This document shows, piece by piece, positions 56,161-63,941 of a stretch of 64,000 bases of DNA. The stretch lies in NCBI GenBank assembly GCA_015660885.1, contig JACTUB010000015.1:20814-84813 (forward strand). The letters run 5' to 3'. Both the position numbers and the translations under genes were made by a program. The DNA is from Methanoregulaceae archaeon (GTDB lineage: Archaea; Halobacteriota; Methanomicrobia; Methanomicrobiales; Methanospirillaceae). Under the pieces are notes generated by a model. The model saw only the letters and a program-made list of their open reading frames with translations, was not told where the DNA came from and made no database searches. How positions within the stretch are numbered: the first letter of the stretch is position 1; each line of letters opens with the position of its first letter.

Positions 56161-56619
56161 ATGACAGAAATCAGGAATGTAACAGAAGATGAAGCGATTA
56201 AGCGGGCGCTGGAAGGTAACCCGGTTATTCTTGGCGGGGTCGAGGTGCATGTGCGTTGTGTCCGCTACAAGGGAGATCCCGGTATCCGGGTTGATTACAC
56301 ACCACCGTTCGGTCCTGATGACTGCCCGGCCTGGATGGAGGATATCAACAACCGGCTTGCCGGACTCTGCCGGTCAACGGTCATGAACTTGAACGACCAT
56401 GCCCGGAAACGCCTGCTTTCCCTCGTTCAGAAAGATGTAGGGAAGGACCGGATGATCTACCGGCTGTTTGTGACCTCGCGCATCGAAGACGACGGTTCGC
56501 ATGAAACACAGGTGCACGACGTTGTCGATCCGGCATTTGAGCGTATCGATCGCGGGGTTGTTGGACGGGCTGCGGACGTACGGCGTGAGGTCGAAGGTGT
56601 GATGAGACTGAAGAGATGA
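56161..56619 (+). CDS. Hypothetical protein of the replication block
   Basis: A 152-residue protein; ATG 56161 lies about 9 nt after GGAG (56148-56151). TEDEAIKRALEGNPVILGGVEV at the N-terminus and RRLSLV-like helices follow; C-terminus basic. Soluble, no known domain. Several upstream ATGs (56104, 56122, 56146) are in frame but have weaker signals. Confidence 0.6.
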   Translation: MTEIRNVTEDEAIKRALEGNPVILGGVEVHVRCVRYKGDPGIRVDYTPPFGPDDCPAWMEDINNRLAGLCRSTVMNLNDHARKRLLSLVQKDVGKDRMIYRLFVTSRIEDDGSHETQVHDVVDPAFERIDRGVVGRAADVRREVEGVMRLKR

Positions 56620-56780
56620 CAACAATAATGGAAGCCATCAATGACAGAGCGTGGGATACCTGGAGATGAACGAAATGTTGGTAAACAGGAAACTGGAGAC
56701 CGGGACATATTCCGGCGCAAAGTCTGGCTAAGGAACCCGTCTTGCAATACTTGATATACCATAATCTCCCGTGATCTTCT

Positions 56781-57593
56781 ATGGATTTAGGAGCACTACT
56801 CACCGACTCGTTCACGTATGCACAGGAAGCGCTTGTGGGAAAATGGACCCGGTGGGCGATCTTCATCCTCTTCGCCCTCCCGGTTTCGCTCATCCAGTTC
56901 GTCTTCGATCCGAAGAAAATTATGAAGGGCACTACGATAAACTGGGGTGCAATCCCGTGGGGGCAGATCGCGATCCTTGTCGCCCTCGGTTTCATCCTCT
57001 CGTTCTTCATCTATGGCTATATCGTCCGGATCTACCGGGGAATAAAACCAGCCCCCGATTTCAACGGGTGGGCAGGCCTTTTTGTCGATGGTGTGAAGCT
57101 TGCTATCGTCTGGTTCCTCTGGATCCTGCCCGTCGTCATCGTGCTGGCAGCGGGAATCGCCATAGCCATCGCAAGCTACCTTTCCGTCAGGTCGGCCGCA
57201 CCGAATGTCGTCCTTCTCCTCCTCTTGCTTCTCCTCCTTCTCGTGGGATTCGTCCTCGTTGTGATCGTTGTGCTCTTCGGGATCCTCGGCGCAGTCCGGT
57301 TTGCCCGGACGGGAAGCATCCGCGAAGGGATACGGTTATCGGCCATCCTCACGACCATCCGGACCATGGGGTGGCTGTCGTATATCATTCTCCTCGTCGG
57401 GTTCATTATTGCCTGTATCATCTATGCCGTCATTACCGGTATCCTGTCGTTTATCCCGTTCATCGGCTGGATCCTCGTCCTCATCGTAAACCCGGTCTTC
57501 ATGATCTTCACCGCCCGGTACTTCTCGCTTGTGTACGACCAGGGCGAGCCGCAACCGGTCCCACCGGTTGCACCGGCTGCAGCGGCAGAATAA
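56781..57593 (+). CDS. DUF4013 membrane protein
   Basis: A 270-residue protein with about six TM helices: FTYAQEALVGKWTRWAIFIL, FILSFFIYGYIVRIYRGI, and long Leu/Val-rich helices (VLLLLLLLLLLLVGFVL). The GYIVRIYRG segment and the final AxxF...ARYFSLVYDQ are typical of DUF4013. Frequent in Methanomicrobiales; function unknown. It has the G+C of the chromosome, so the replication block may end before it. Confidence 0.85.
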   Translation: MDLGALLTDSFTYAQEALVGKWTRWAIFILFALPVSLIQFVFDPKKIMKGTTINWGAIPWGQIAILVALGFILSFFIYGYIVRIYRGIKPAPDFNGWAGLFVDGVKLAIVWFLWILPVVIVLAAGIAIAIASYLSVRSAAPNVVLLLLLLLLLLVGFVLVVIVVLFGILGAVRFARTGSIREGIRLSAILTTIRTMGWLSYIILLVGFIIACIIYAVITGILSFIPFIGWILVLIVNPVFMIFTARYFSLVYDQGEPQPVPPVAPAAAAE

Positions 57594-57826
57594 TCGACTC
57601 CTTTTTCAGAACCAACAAGGGTAATTCCTCAATAGAGCTCAAAAAACCCGGAATGCTATACTTAGATAATTAAGTACAACATAAAACACGAAAACATGAT
57701 GAAAAAAAAGCATACCGGATGAAGTTGGTTTCAGCCTTGGAATTTTCGGTGAACCGTGGCTGGGGTTAGGGGGATAAATAACCGAGTTTGGATTGATAAT
57801 GTGAAAAAAGGGAGAATGCTACTACA

Positions 57827-58099
57827 TCAGTCGTAGCGACCGTATCTCTTATGCGCTTGCTCGATGGTTATCAGATCAAGGACCATCACGCGGTTTGGTT
57901 CTTTGTAAATTTTGAAAATTACCATATAGATCCGCCCGATATGCATACGATAGATCTGCACTTTGGGATGCAGACATTCTACCTCGGGTGCGCTGTACGG
58001 ATCTTCAAGTTTGCGGAGGTGGTTGAAGATATGTTCCCGGATCTTCTCCGGATATTTTTCGAGGGTCTTGATGACGCTTCGTTCAATTTGAACATCCAC
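57827..58099 (-). CDS. RelE/ParE-type toxin
   Basis: A 90-residue RelE-fold protein: IERSVIKTLEKYPEKIREHI, ECLHPKVQIYRMHIGRIYMVIFKI and the C-terminal EQAHKRYGRYD. Toxins of this fold cut mRNA at the ribosome or inhibit gyrase. It is 76 nt downstream of the antitoxin on the same strand. Confidence 0.85.
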   Translation of the reverse strand: MDVQIERSVIKTLEKYPEKIREHIFNHLRKLEDPYSAPEVECLHPKVQIYRMHIGRIYMVIFKIYKEPNRVMVLDLITIEQAHKRYGRYD

Positions 58100-58175
58100 G
58101 GTTATACTCCTGCAATCCTGTCCCTGTCATTTGCCACTCTTTAACAAGAGGACAAAATTTCGCCAGGCTGTTCTT

Positions 58176-58400
58176 TCAGCCTGATTCAGGGATGTTAAGC
58201 ATTTTTTCAGCATCCTTCAGGCTGACAAACTCACCGTGCTTTTCGATCTCCTCGATGTGGGCCAGAAAATCACGTTCCTGTTTGAGTGCGATCATCTCCG
58301 CAAGGAGTTGATCATACGTCTGACCGTGTTTTTTCAGGCCGGCGAGGGATTCCCAGATCTCTTCAGTCACGGGGATTCTCTTATTTGCGATTTCGGTCAT
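58176..58400 (-). CDS. Antitoxin of the RelE-type pair
   Basis: A 74-residue protein: N-terminal RIPVTEEIWESLAGLKKHG (ribbon-helix-helix-like or AbrB-independent antitoxin form common in archaea, cf. VapB/RelB-like DUF7557), helical centre and an acidic end (SLKDAEKMLNIPESG). First gene of the pair, as usual for antitoxins that repress their own operon. Confidence 0.8.
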   Translation of the reverse strand: MTEIANKRIPVTEEIWESLAGLKKHGQTYDQLLAEMIALKQERDFLAHIEEIEKHGEFVSLKDAEKMLNIPESG

Positions 58401-58435
58401 TGCGGATCAGCTCGGGTTGGTTCGTTAGGCAAAAT

Positions 58436-58617
58436 TGGTTTAGGAATACAATCACGGTACGTTTCGTTGCATTGTCCTCTTACTGCCTTTAGTTCTGTGT
58501 AACCACTTAAGCTTCGTGTAGGACGGTCTGACTAGGCTAATTTTCGGTTAGGGATACGATCGCGGTAGGTTTTATCGCGTCGCCCTCTTACAGCCTTTAA
58601 AGTTTTGTAACCACTTA
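58436..58617. repeat. Two imperfect ~75-bp direct repeats upstream of the antitoxin
   Basis: Copy 1 58437-58509, copy 2 58546-58617. Both run GG-TTAGG-ATAC-ATC-CGGTA-GTTT, CCTCTTAC-GCCTTTA, and GTAACCACTTA, with scattered differences. A third GTAATCACGTTA at 58625-58636 resembles their end. They precede the toxin-antitoxin operon and the divergent region and could be regulatory sites or iteron-like. Confidence 0.7.
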
Positions 58618-58645
58618 CAGTATTGTAATCACGTTAAGATAAAGA

Positions 58646-58936
58646 TTATGTTTCGCTTCCGGGGGAAAATGATCCCGAGCGGTCGTCTTCCTTCTGCTGG
58701 TGGTACTCCACCAGCCTCCGCACCTCATCCTGCACCTTTTGTTTATCGTTAAAGCCGGTGAAGAGGATCCGGACATTATCGATGTCGTCTTTCAGGTATG
58801 CTGCTTCAGGCCAGAGAATGAGCACGATCTGCCCGTCCGGCCCAAAATGATGTTCCTCACGCTCCCCTTTCATGTAGCGTTCCCGCTGCTCCTTTGTTGG
58901 GGCTGCATACTTGTTCTCGAACCTGAAGATGCCCAT
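58646..58936 (-). CDS. Hypothetical protein, 96 residues
   Basis: Soluble, charged protein: RFENKYAAPTKEQRERYMKG, HHFGPDGQIVLILWPEAAYL, and a C-terminal helical part with EVRRLVEYHQQKEDDR. It reads like a real gene with normal codon use. Function unknown. Confidence 0.65.
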   Translation of the reverse strand: MGIFRFENKYAAPTKEQRERYMKGEREEHHFGPDGQIVLILWPEAAYLKDDIDNVRILFTGFNDKQKVQDEVRRLVEYHQQKEDDRSGSFSPGSET

Positions 58937-59037
58937 ATTTTCTCCTCGCGGTTAGTGAGTTTTGTGGTGGGTGAGGTTAAAGCTGTTGAGATTGTGAATG
59001 TTTGGGATGAGTGAAAACAGGTTCGAATCCGGACTCT

Positions 59038-59072
59038 CGCATTGCTATTGTGGGTTATAGGTAACTCAAAAA
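59038..59072. repeat. 35-bp direct repeat, left copy
   Basis: CGCATTG(C/T)TATTGTGGG begins both copies; 32 of 35 positions equal those at 62715-62749. The flanks differ. The two copies enclose 3.64 kb of foreign-looking genes and may be attachment or recombination sites. Confidence 0.65.
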
Positions 59073-59139
59073 TTTTGAACTTTTTCAACATAAAAAATTC
59101 AAAAATAGCAAACTAGGAATTAAGGAGAATTGTTATTCA

Positions 59140-59202
59140 ATGCCCATGTATGGCAGAGTTGTACTCGAATGTGGGGAGCCTCCAATGAGCTTACGGCAAT
59201 AA
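59140..59202 (+). CDS. Possible 20-residue leader peptide
   Basis: ATG 59140, 12 nt after GGAG, codes MPMYGRVVLECGEPPMSLRQ and ends in TAA that overlaps the next ATG as TAATG. This is a typical coupling arrangement. Confidence 0.3.
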   Translation: MPMYGRVVLECGEPPMSLRQ

Positions 59203-59417
59203 TGCGGAGATCCGATAAGGACTCAGTTGTAACACGGGATACTATTGAGCTGCTAATACTAGATGCACAATTCACGGTTTGGTCTCGTGATGAAGGAAAA
59301 CCATTCCCGAACTTGAATGATGAACCTGACCCCGATGACCTTTACCCTGATGATGCACTTACAAAAACGTTTTTGAAACAACGATATGAAGCATATTTCT
59401 ATGCTTTTACTGGATAA
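59202..59417 (+). CDS. Hypothetical protein, 71 residues
   Basis: From ATG 59202, acidic: TIELLILDAQFTVWSRDEGK, NLNDEPDPDDLYPDDALTK and a C-terminal FLKQRYEAYFYAFTG. The frame is open further up to TTG 59130, but the TAATG junction and leader favour 59202. It ends 65 bp before the DUF4062-like gene on the same strand and may form a pair with it. Confidence 0.5.
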   Translation: MRRSDKDSVVTRDTIELLILDAQFTVWSRDEGKPFPNLNDEPDPDDLYPDDALTKTFLKQRYEAYFYAFTG

Positions 59418-59482
59418 TCCCCCAATCATTAACCAAATGAAAAATTTTTAACGCACATCAATAATATGCTATTGATATTAAT

Positions 59483-60463
59483 ATGCCAAAACTCATAGCA
59501 TACTACAACATTTTTATAGCCTCTCCTTCGGATATTGTTGAAGAAAAAAAATTAATAAAAACTATCATTCGGGATTGGAATATTGCACACAAAGATTTAA
59601 ATATCCAACTTGATTCTGTGTCTTGGGATACACATGCTCGACCTGAAATGGGAGAACCTCCACAAACAACTATTGACAAACAACTTGTCGATGATTGTGA
59701 TTTTCTTATTTGTTTTTTCGGAAATCGGTTGGGGTCATCTACTGAAACGCAGGTATCTGGAACTGTCGAGGAAATCAATAAATTTTTGGATGCAGGTAAG
59801 CCGGTGCTAGTATATTTCTCAAATCTTGCCATTCCACCAAATGATTTAGATGTTTCACAATTACAAGAATTGAAAAATTATAAAGAATCATGTCGGCAAA
59901 AAGGACTACTAAAAGATTATAACTCGATTGAAGAATTGAAAGATTCACTTAACCTTCATATTACTCCAACCGTTTTTCAACTTCATAAGAAAAATTCTGA
60001 AGAAGATGAAAGTACCTCATATTCTGAAGAAAATCAACAACCCTCGTTAGACTTGTTATACAAACGGTTGTCTTTCATTTACCAAAAGATTAACATTGAA
60101 TTCGATTTGGTAGATTTTGAAAACCGAAAATTTAGTTTTTTAAGGTTTCCCCCACTTAAATCTCCTTATGACAACGAAGAAAAATTGTTTCACCTTTTCG
60201 AGGAGATTCAGACTGAATTATGGAATATTGCTGCTTGGTTGAACATGGATAATGTGGAAAGTGTAAAGCTCAAAGTTTATACATTAATTACGAAAATCAA
60301 AGGGTTTAATAGGTCGTTACGACAAGGAAATTTCCGATCTCATGATTCGGGCTACTATTATGACACAAATTATGATGTAAGCAAATTGGAACTGGAACGA
60401 AAAGAGATTCTTGATCAGTTTCAATCAATAATATTTGACATTAATGAAATCATAAGCGGCTAA
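59483..60463 (+). CDS. DUF4062-like protein (candidate defence effector)
   Basis: A 326-residue protein. The N-terminal ~160 residues match the DUF4062 pattern: YNIFIASPSDIVEEKKLI, DTHARPEMGEPPQTTID, DFLICFFGNRLGS, SGTVEEINKFLDAGKPVLV. This Rossmann-like domain, akin to TIR/SLOG domains, is often the N-terminal part of STAND or NLR-like immune proteins. The remaining part is alpha-helical without an NTPase. Very AT-rich compared with the chromosome. Anti-phage function is inference. Confidence 0.75.
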   Translation: MPKLIAYYNIFIASPSDIVEEKKLIKTIIRDWNIAHKDLNIQLDSVSWDTHARPEMGEPPQTTIDKQLVDDCDFLICFFGNRLGSSTETQVSGTVEEINKFLDAGKPVLVYFSNLAIPPNDLDVSQLQELKNYKESCRQKGLLKDYNSIEELKDSLNLHITPTVFQLHKKNSEEDESTSYSEENQQPSLDLLYKRLSFIYQKINIEFDLVDFENRKFSFLRFPPLKSPYDNEEKLFHLFEEIQTELWNIAAWLNMDNVESVKLKVYTLITKIKGFNRSLRQGNFRSHDSGYYYDTNYDVSKLELERKEILDQFQSIIFDINEIISG

Positions 60464-60562
60464 CCTTTTCCAATATTGTGTCAAAGCCAAAAAATGGGGT
60501 ATTGATGGCTGTCGCTTCTTGGAACTAGCATTAAAGAATAGACTCATCAGTGAAAAATACTG

Positions 60563-60868
60563 CTATGGAGATTTGGATTTTTCAAAAAGCAATGTTTTTA
60601 ACGTTTTTAAATAGCCGTACGAAATTTCCTTTTCCTGGTATTGTGAAACCTTGTTCAACCTTACATTCACGGCTTGAGTTACTTTTTGTGCGCCGCTCGC
60701 TCTTAATCGCAATGTGAAACTCTCAGTTCTTACAAAATCCTTCTTTTCCATCTTATCGTTCTCAATTAAATCATTAATAGCCAAATCAATAAGCAACCTG
60801 AATCGCTCTTGCATATCATAGGCTATCCCGTTTTTTCCCAAACCATCCCTGCCCCCAGCACACCCCAA
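60563..60868 (-). pseudogene. cas1: Remnant of cas1 (C-terminal part)
   Basis: About 85-100 codons matching the C-terminal end of Cas1, the CRISPR integrase: AYDMQERFRLLIDLAINDLI, EKKDFVRTESFTLRLRASGA, QKVTQAVNVRLNKVSQYQ and YGYLKTLKTLLFEK. The N-terminal ~200 residues with most of the active site are missing; upstream the frame ends at a TGA near 60887, with only TTG as start. No other cas gene or repeat array is near. So this is a decayed leftover of a CRISPR-Cas locus. Confidence 0.75.
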
Positions 60869-61068
60869 TAACCAATTAAACCCTAATCAAATCCCCGTTT
60901 CGCGATTTTCAAAAAGATTCAGTCAAGACTAAGCCCTTAAACGTCGTATAAGTGTATGTCAAAGGGCCCCGAGACAACCCCAAGTTCGAATGGAGACTGA
61001 TGTCACCATTCTCATCTTCCTGGTTCTGATGAACCAGTCAGAAAACAAAAAAAGAGTTGAAAAAAACA

Positions 61069-61572
61069 ATGGCAGATTTTGTCCAAAGCACAAATGTAAA
61101 AAGCGCGGTTCGCAGACTCGCGAGCCCGATACCAGACGTGGCGGCGTTCAACGCGATCGTCCAGTCGGTCATCACCGACAACCCGTTTGGATGTGTAGCA
61201 TATATGACCGCAGGCACCAGCCACCTGCCTGTCGAAAAGACCCGTGAATCGTACACGGCAAAGATCGTGTACGAGGATGCCAACGCAAAGTCGGTGGGCA
61301 CTGCATCCGACCGGTACAACACGATCGCCGGGTTCAATGCCGGCGTCGCCGCGACCCTCGCTGCAGCAGCCATCACGACCGCCCACACCGGCACCGCAGT
61401 CCGCCAGCCGGACTCGGAGACCTATACGGCAACGCTCCGCTGCCACGATGTGAACGGTGAGAGCTATATGGTCAATTTCAGCCGGGACCAGGTGACCCTC
61501 ACCTCCTACTCGGATGACGCCATCCGGACGCAGGTCGACACCTGGGCCGACACCGTTCCGGCACTCGCCTGA
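61069..61572 (+). CDS. Unknown protein, first gene of a four-gene cassette
   Basis: A 167-residue protein (ATG 61069; a TTG at 61057 is in frame). Rich in Ala/Thr/Val: FVQSTNVKSAVRRLASPIPD, NPFGCVAYMTAGTSHLP, AGVAATLAAAAITTAHTGTA and a C-terminal DVNGESYMVNFSRDQVTLTS with regular beta strands. No TM helix or signal. It looks like a small structural or self-assembling protein, such as a virion component, but I cannot assign it. High G+C unlike the gene at 59483. Confidence 0.6.
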   Translation: MADFVQSTNVKSAVRRLASPIPDVAAFNAIVQSVITDNPFGCVAYMTAGTSHLPVEKTRESYTAKIVYEDANAKSVGTASDRYNTIAGFNAGVAATLAAAAITTAHTGTAVRQPDSETYTATLRCHDVNGESYMVNFSRDQVTLTSYSDDAIRTQVDTWADTVPALA

Positions 61573-61659
61573 TCGTATCCGGACGAAAAGACCCGGGGGG
61601 AAAGGGACGCTAGGTTCCCCTCCCTCCTGGTCATCTTTCGTCTTTTCCGGAGTATTGGT

Positions 61660-61824
61660 ATGGAAACCGAATTGTTAGGAATTATGCTGGGTGCCGTGCT
61701 GCCGATCTACCCGTTGCTGTTTGTCATCTACCAGAAGATCGGCAGGTACGACGAGGTCGTCGAGGAGTTCAAAAAACTCCGGGCTGAACACGAAAGCCTC
61801 AGGGAGAACTGGTATGGAAACTAA
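61660..61824 (+). CDS. Small TM plus coiled-coil protein
   Basis: A 54-residue protein from ATG 61660: TM helix LGIMLGAVLPIYPLLFVIY followed by a charged coiled coil (RYDEVVEEFKKLRAEHESLR). Holin-like or anchor-like shape. It overlaps the next gene by 11 nt. Confidence 0.55.
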   Translation: METELLGIMLGAVLPIYPLLFVIYQKIGRYDEVVEEFKKLRAEHESLRENWYGN

Positions 61825-62284
61825 CCACATATCGTATGCGGTCGCAAAAGTGACCGGTCTGTACCGGGGAAAACCGGACGGGCTCGAACCGCTCACGAAA
61901 AACACTCCCCTCACCCGTCACGAAGTGAGCCGCAACCCCATCTTCTATGAACTCGACCTGAATCCCGACAAAAGCGATGAGAACCTTATCATCGATGTGA
62001 TCTATGACAACCTCTCGCCCCTGAGGTTGCAGGACCTGCACCGGGGAACCGATATCCCCCGGGGCGTGCGGTTCTGGCCGGACTGGTTCGATATCCCGCC
62101 CTATGACGAGATGCACGACATTGACGGCCGCCGGGTGTATCCCCGTGAACCGGGCATTCACACGGTGCAGATCCGGGCAGGCCGGAGGAAGTTTGCCCAG
62201 ATGGGAAGGGCGCGGGACTTCAGCCCGGAACAGGGCGGGTACACGAGCCCGGTCTTTGAGATTGCCATCAGCCCGGGGGAATGA
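61814..62284 (+). CDS. Unknown protein, third gene of the cassette
   Basis: A 156-residue protein; ATG 61814 follows GGGAG in the previous gene by a normal distance. Beta-rich, with PIFYELDLNPDKSDENLIID, FWPDWFDIPPYDEMHDIDG and GIHTVQIRAGRRKFAQMG. It ends 4 nt inside the last gene (ATGA). Unknown family. Confidence 0.6.
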   Translation: METNHISYAVAKVTGLYRGKPDGLEPLTKNTPLTRHEVSRNPIFYELDLNPDKSDENLIIDVIYDNLSPLRLQDLHRGTDIPRGVRFWPDWFDIPPYDEMHDIDGRRVYPREPGIHTVQIRAGRRKFAQMGRARDFSPEQGGYTSPVFEIAISPGE

Positions 62285-62616
62285 CGGTGCTTGAAGACCC
62301 GGCCACCCCGGTTTTTCTGGGGCTCACGGATATCGAGTGGCACGCGTTTGGTTACGGCCTGAAAGAGGGTTTCAGGTTCTGGAAGAGACAGCCTCTTGCC
62401 TGGGACGAAGCGAACCACATGGCAGGGCTGCCCGATGCAGAAAAGCTCCTGTCCCCGGAGATCATCGAGGCTATCGTGAAAAAATATCATTATTATATTA
62501 TCGGGTTCGATCTTCCCGAAGATTTCGCGCTGCTCGGGTGCGTGATCTATCTTGGCGCGACGAATATGCCGGCGCTCATGAAAGTCGGGCTTTCATTCTT
62601 TGGTTTTCCGGGTTGA
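62281..62616 (+). CDS. Unknown protein, last gene of the cassette
   Basis: A 111-residue protein: LGLTDIEWHAFGYGLKEGFR, KLLSPEIIEAIVKKYHYYII and a hydrophobic C-terminus (MPALMKVGLSFFGFPG). It shares an ATGA overlap with the gene before. Unknown. Confidence 0.6.
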   Translation: MTVLEDPATPVFLGLTDIEWHAFGYGLKEGFRFWKRQPLAWDEANHMAGLPDAEKLLSPEIIEAIVKKYHYYIIGFDLPEDFALLGCVIYLGATNMPALMKVGLSFFGFPG

Positions 62617-62714
62617 CCTTATTAATCGTAAACCCGGCAAACCAGCGGTTCTCGTCCTCCCGCTTCAGGATCGCAGGTATCCGGCCGTGAAGCGGGAGGA
62701 CGAGTTCATTTGTA

Positions 62715-62749
62715 CGCATTGTTATTGTGGGTTACAGGTAGCTCAAAAA
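62715..62749. repeat. 35-bp direct repeat, right copy
   Basis: Second copy of the repeat at 59038-59072 (three mismatches), 100 bp after the last cassette gene. Confidence 0.65.
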
Positions 62750-62764
62750 ACGTCACTCTCTGGA

Positions 62765-63043
62765 TCAGAGGGTGATCCCCAGGAGACTCAGCATAATCAG
62801 AAGTATTGCCCCGGGGAGCCCGGCGAGAGCACAGATGATGACAGTGATCCAATCGAATCCGATATCGGGTTTTCCGGCAAACTGCATGAGGTGAAAAAAA
62901 TTTACAATGAACAAAGTAATAAGGCCGATAATTGCATTTATCACCAAATGAGCGACGTTTTTAACGACATAAAATGCAATCAATATAAAGGCAATAATAA
63001 CCAGTATGAGAATCGCAGTGCCTAATAATGCCATATACCACAC
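62765..63043 (-). CDS. BofA-like membrane protein
   Basis: A 92-residue protein with three hydrophobic segments: ILILVIIAFILIAFYVV, HLVINAIIGLITLFIVNFF and WITVIICALAGLPGAILLIM. The block NAIIGLITLFIVN and the end AGLPGAILLIMLSLLGI match the pro-sigmaK processing inhibitor BofA family, which is widespread in archaea with unknown role. Confidence 0.8.
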   Translation of the reverse strand: MWYMALLGTAILILVIIAFILIAFYVVKNVAHLVINAIIGLITLFIVNFFHLMQFAGKPDIGFDWITVIICALAGLPGAILLIMLSLLGITL

Positions 63044-63155
63044 AATATAATTAAGTTATATTTATAGTGTTACAACCTTGGTAAAAATTTATAAAAAAAT
63101 GAATAAAACAACTTCAATCTCATGTGTTAATAATTCAACCGATATCAAAGATACT

Positions 63156-63311
63156 CTACAATACTAGCAGGATAATTGCAAGTACAATGAAGATCGTTAC
63201 GAGCCACTTTGCGATTTCCATAGTGACACCGGCTATCCCCCGCATGCCCATGATAAAAAAAATCAGAGCAAGTATAAGGAAAATTACCGCAAGTTGGATT
63301 GAATTAGCCAT
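63156..63311 (-). CDS. DUF1328-like small membrane protein, copy 2
   Basis: A 51-residue protein: [38 protein letters not shown]. Ribosome binding site GAGGTG upstream. Similar over its whole length to the protein at 63388-63543, so the two are tandem paralogs. DUF1328 (YtjA-type) proteins are general small membrane proteins, often linked to stress. Confidence 0.75.
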   Translation of the reverse strand: MANSIQLAVIFLILALIFFIMGMRGIAGVTMEIAKWLVTIFIVLAIILLVL

Positions 63312-63387
63312 TGTTCCCCCACCTCTGCCTCTTCTTCAATTTTGATTCGACCCCGTGTGCTGTGATTTTTTCTGAAGGATCGGTCCC

Positions 63388-63543
63388 CTACAATAAGAAC
63401 GTGATTATGGCAACAATAACAAAGATTATTACGAGCCATTTTGCGATTTCCATGGAGAAACCCGCTATCCCCCGTGCTCCAAGGATATAGGCAATGAGAG
63501 CGAGCACAAGGAAAACCACTGCAAGATAGATTAAATCAGGCAT
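63388..63543 (-). CDS. DUF1328-like small membrane protein, copy 1
   Basis: A 51-residue protein: [41 protein letters not shown] strong GGGGTGA ribosome binding site lies before ATG 63543. First of two tandem paralogs on the minus strand. Confidence 0.75.
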   Translation of the reverse strand: MPDLIYLAVVFLVLALIAYILGARGIAGFSMEIAKWLVIIFVIVAIITFLL

Positions 63544-63941
63544 TGTTCATTTCACCCCAAGCTAACCAGTACAGAACGGGATAATATAAAAATCTTATTT
63601 ATTATTGCAAAAACTGAAACAATCCCGGATTTCCGGTGTTGAGTACAGAAAAAAATATCGTACACGACTATGCTGGCCAGTTTTCGTAGTTTATCCGGTG
63701 TATCTCTTTCACTTTTCCCGTAATTCACCAAAGGATCGATATGATTATTCAAATTTTGTAATATTTGATAGGACTTTTTATACTATCCAAACTATAACAC
63801 CATCGTGCTCAGATATGGGTATTGACGAAGTGAAATTACTGGGCGATATGTCTCTCACATCAAAAAATGTCATATCAAGGAAACAAAGAATTGCATTTGT
63901 GAGAATGATGTAATTATCTAAGGGAAACTGAGGTATTCTCC
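63544..63941. other. Intergenic region
   Basis: About 400 bp. A TATA-like TTTTTATACTATC at 63776-63788 is followed by a short frame (63815-63913, 32 residues, MGIDEVKLLGDMSLTSKNVI...) of doubtful reality. Nothing else supported. Confidence 0.35.

Noticed and set aside
56771..57673. 300-codon frame overlapping the DUF4013 gene
   Set aside because: Arg/His/Pro-rich translation typical of a shifted frame of a GC-rich membrane-protein gene.
59008..59034. GGTTCGAATCCGG, like a tRNA T-arm, beside the left 35-bp repeat
   Set aside because: The stem bases do not pair as a T-arm, and no cloverleaf or acceptor stem could be built around it.
60870..61056. CRISPR array near the cas1 remnant
   Set aside because: No repeated unit with regular spacing is visible between 60464 and 61056.
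63605..63913. 102-codon plus-strand frame starting with TTG
   Set aside because: No ribosome binding site, low-complexity N-terminus, and a TATA-like site lies inside it.
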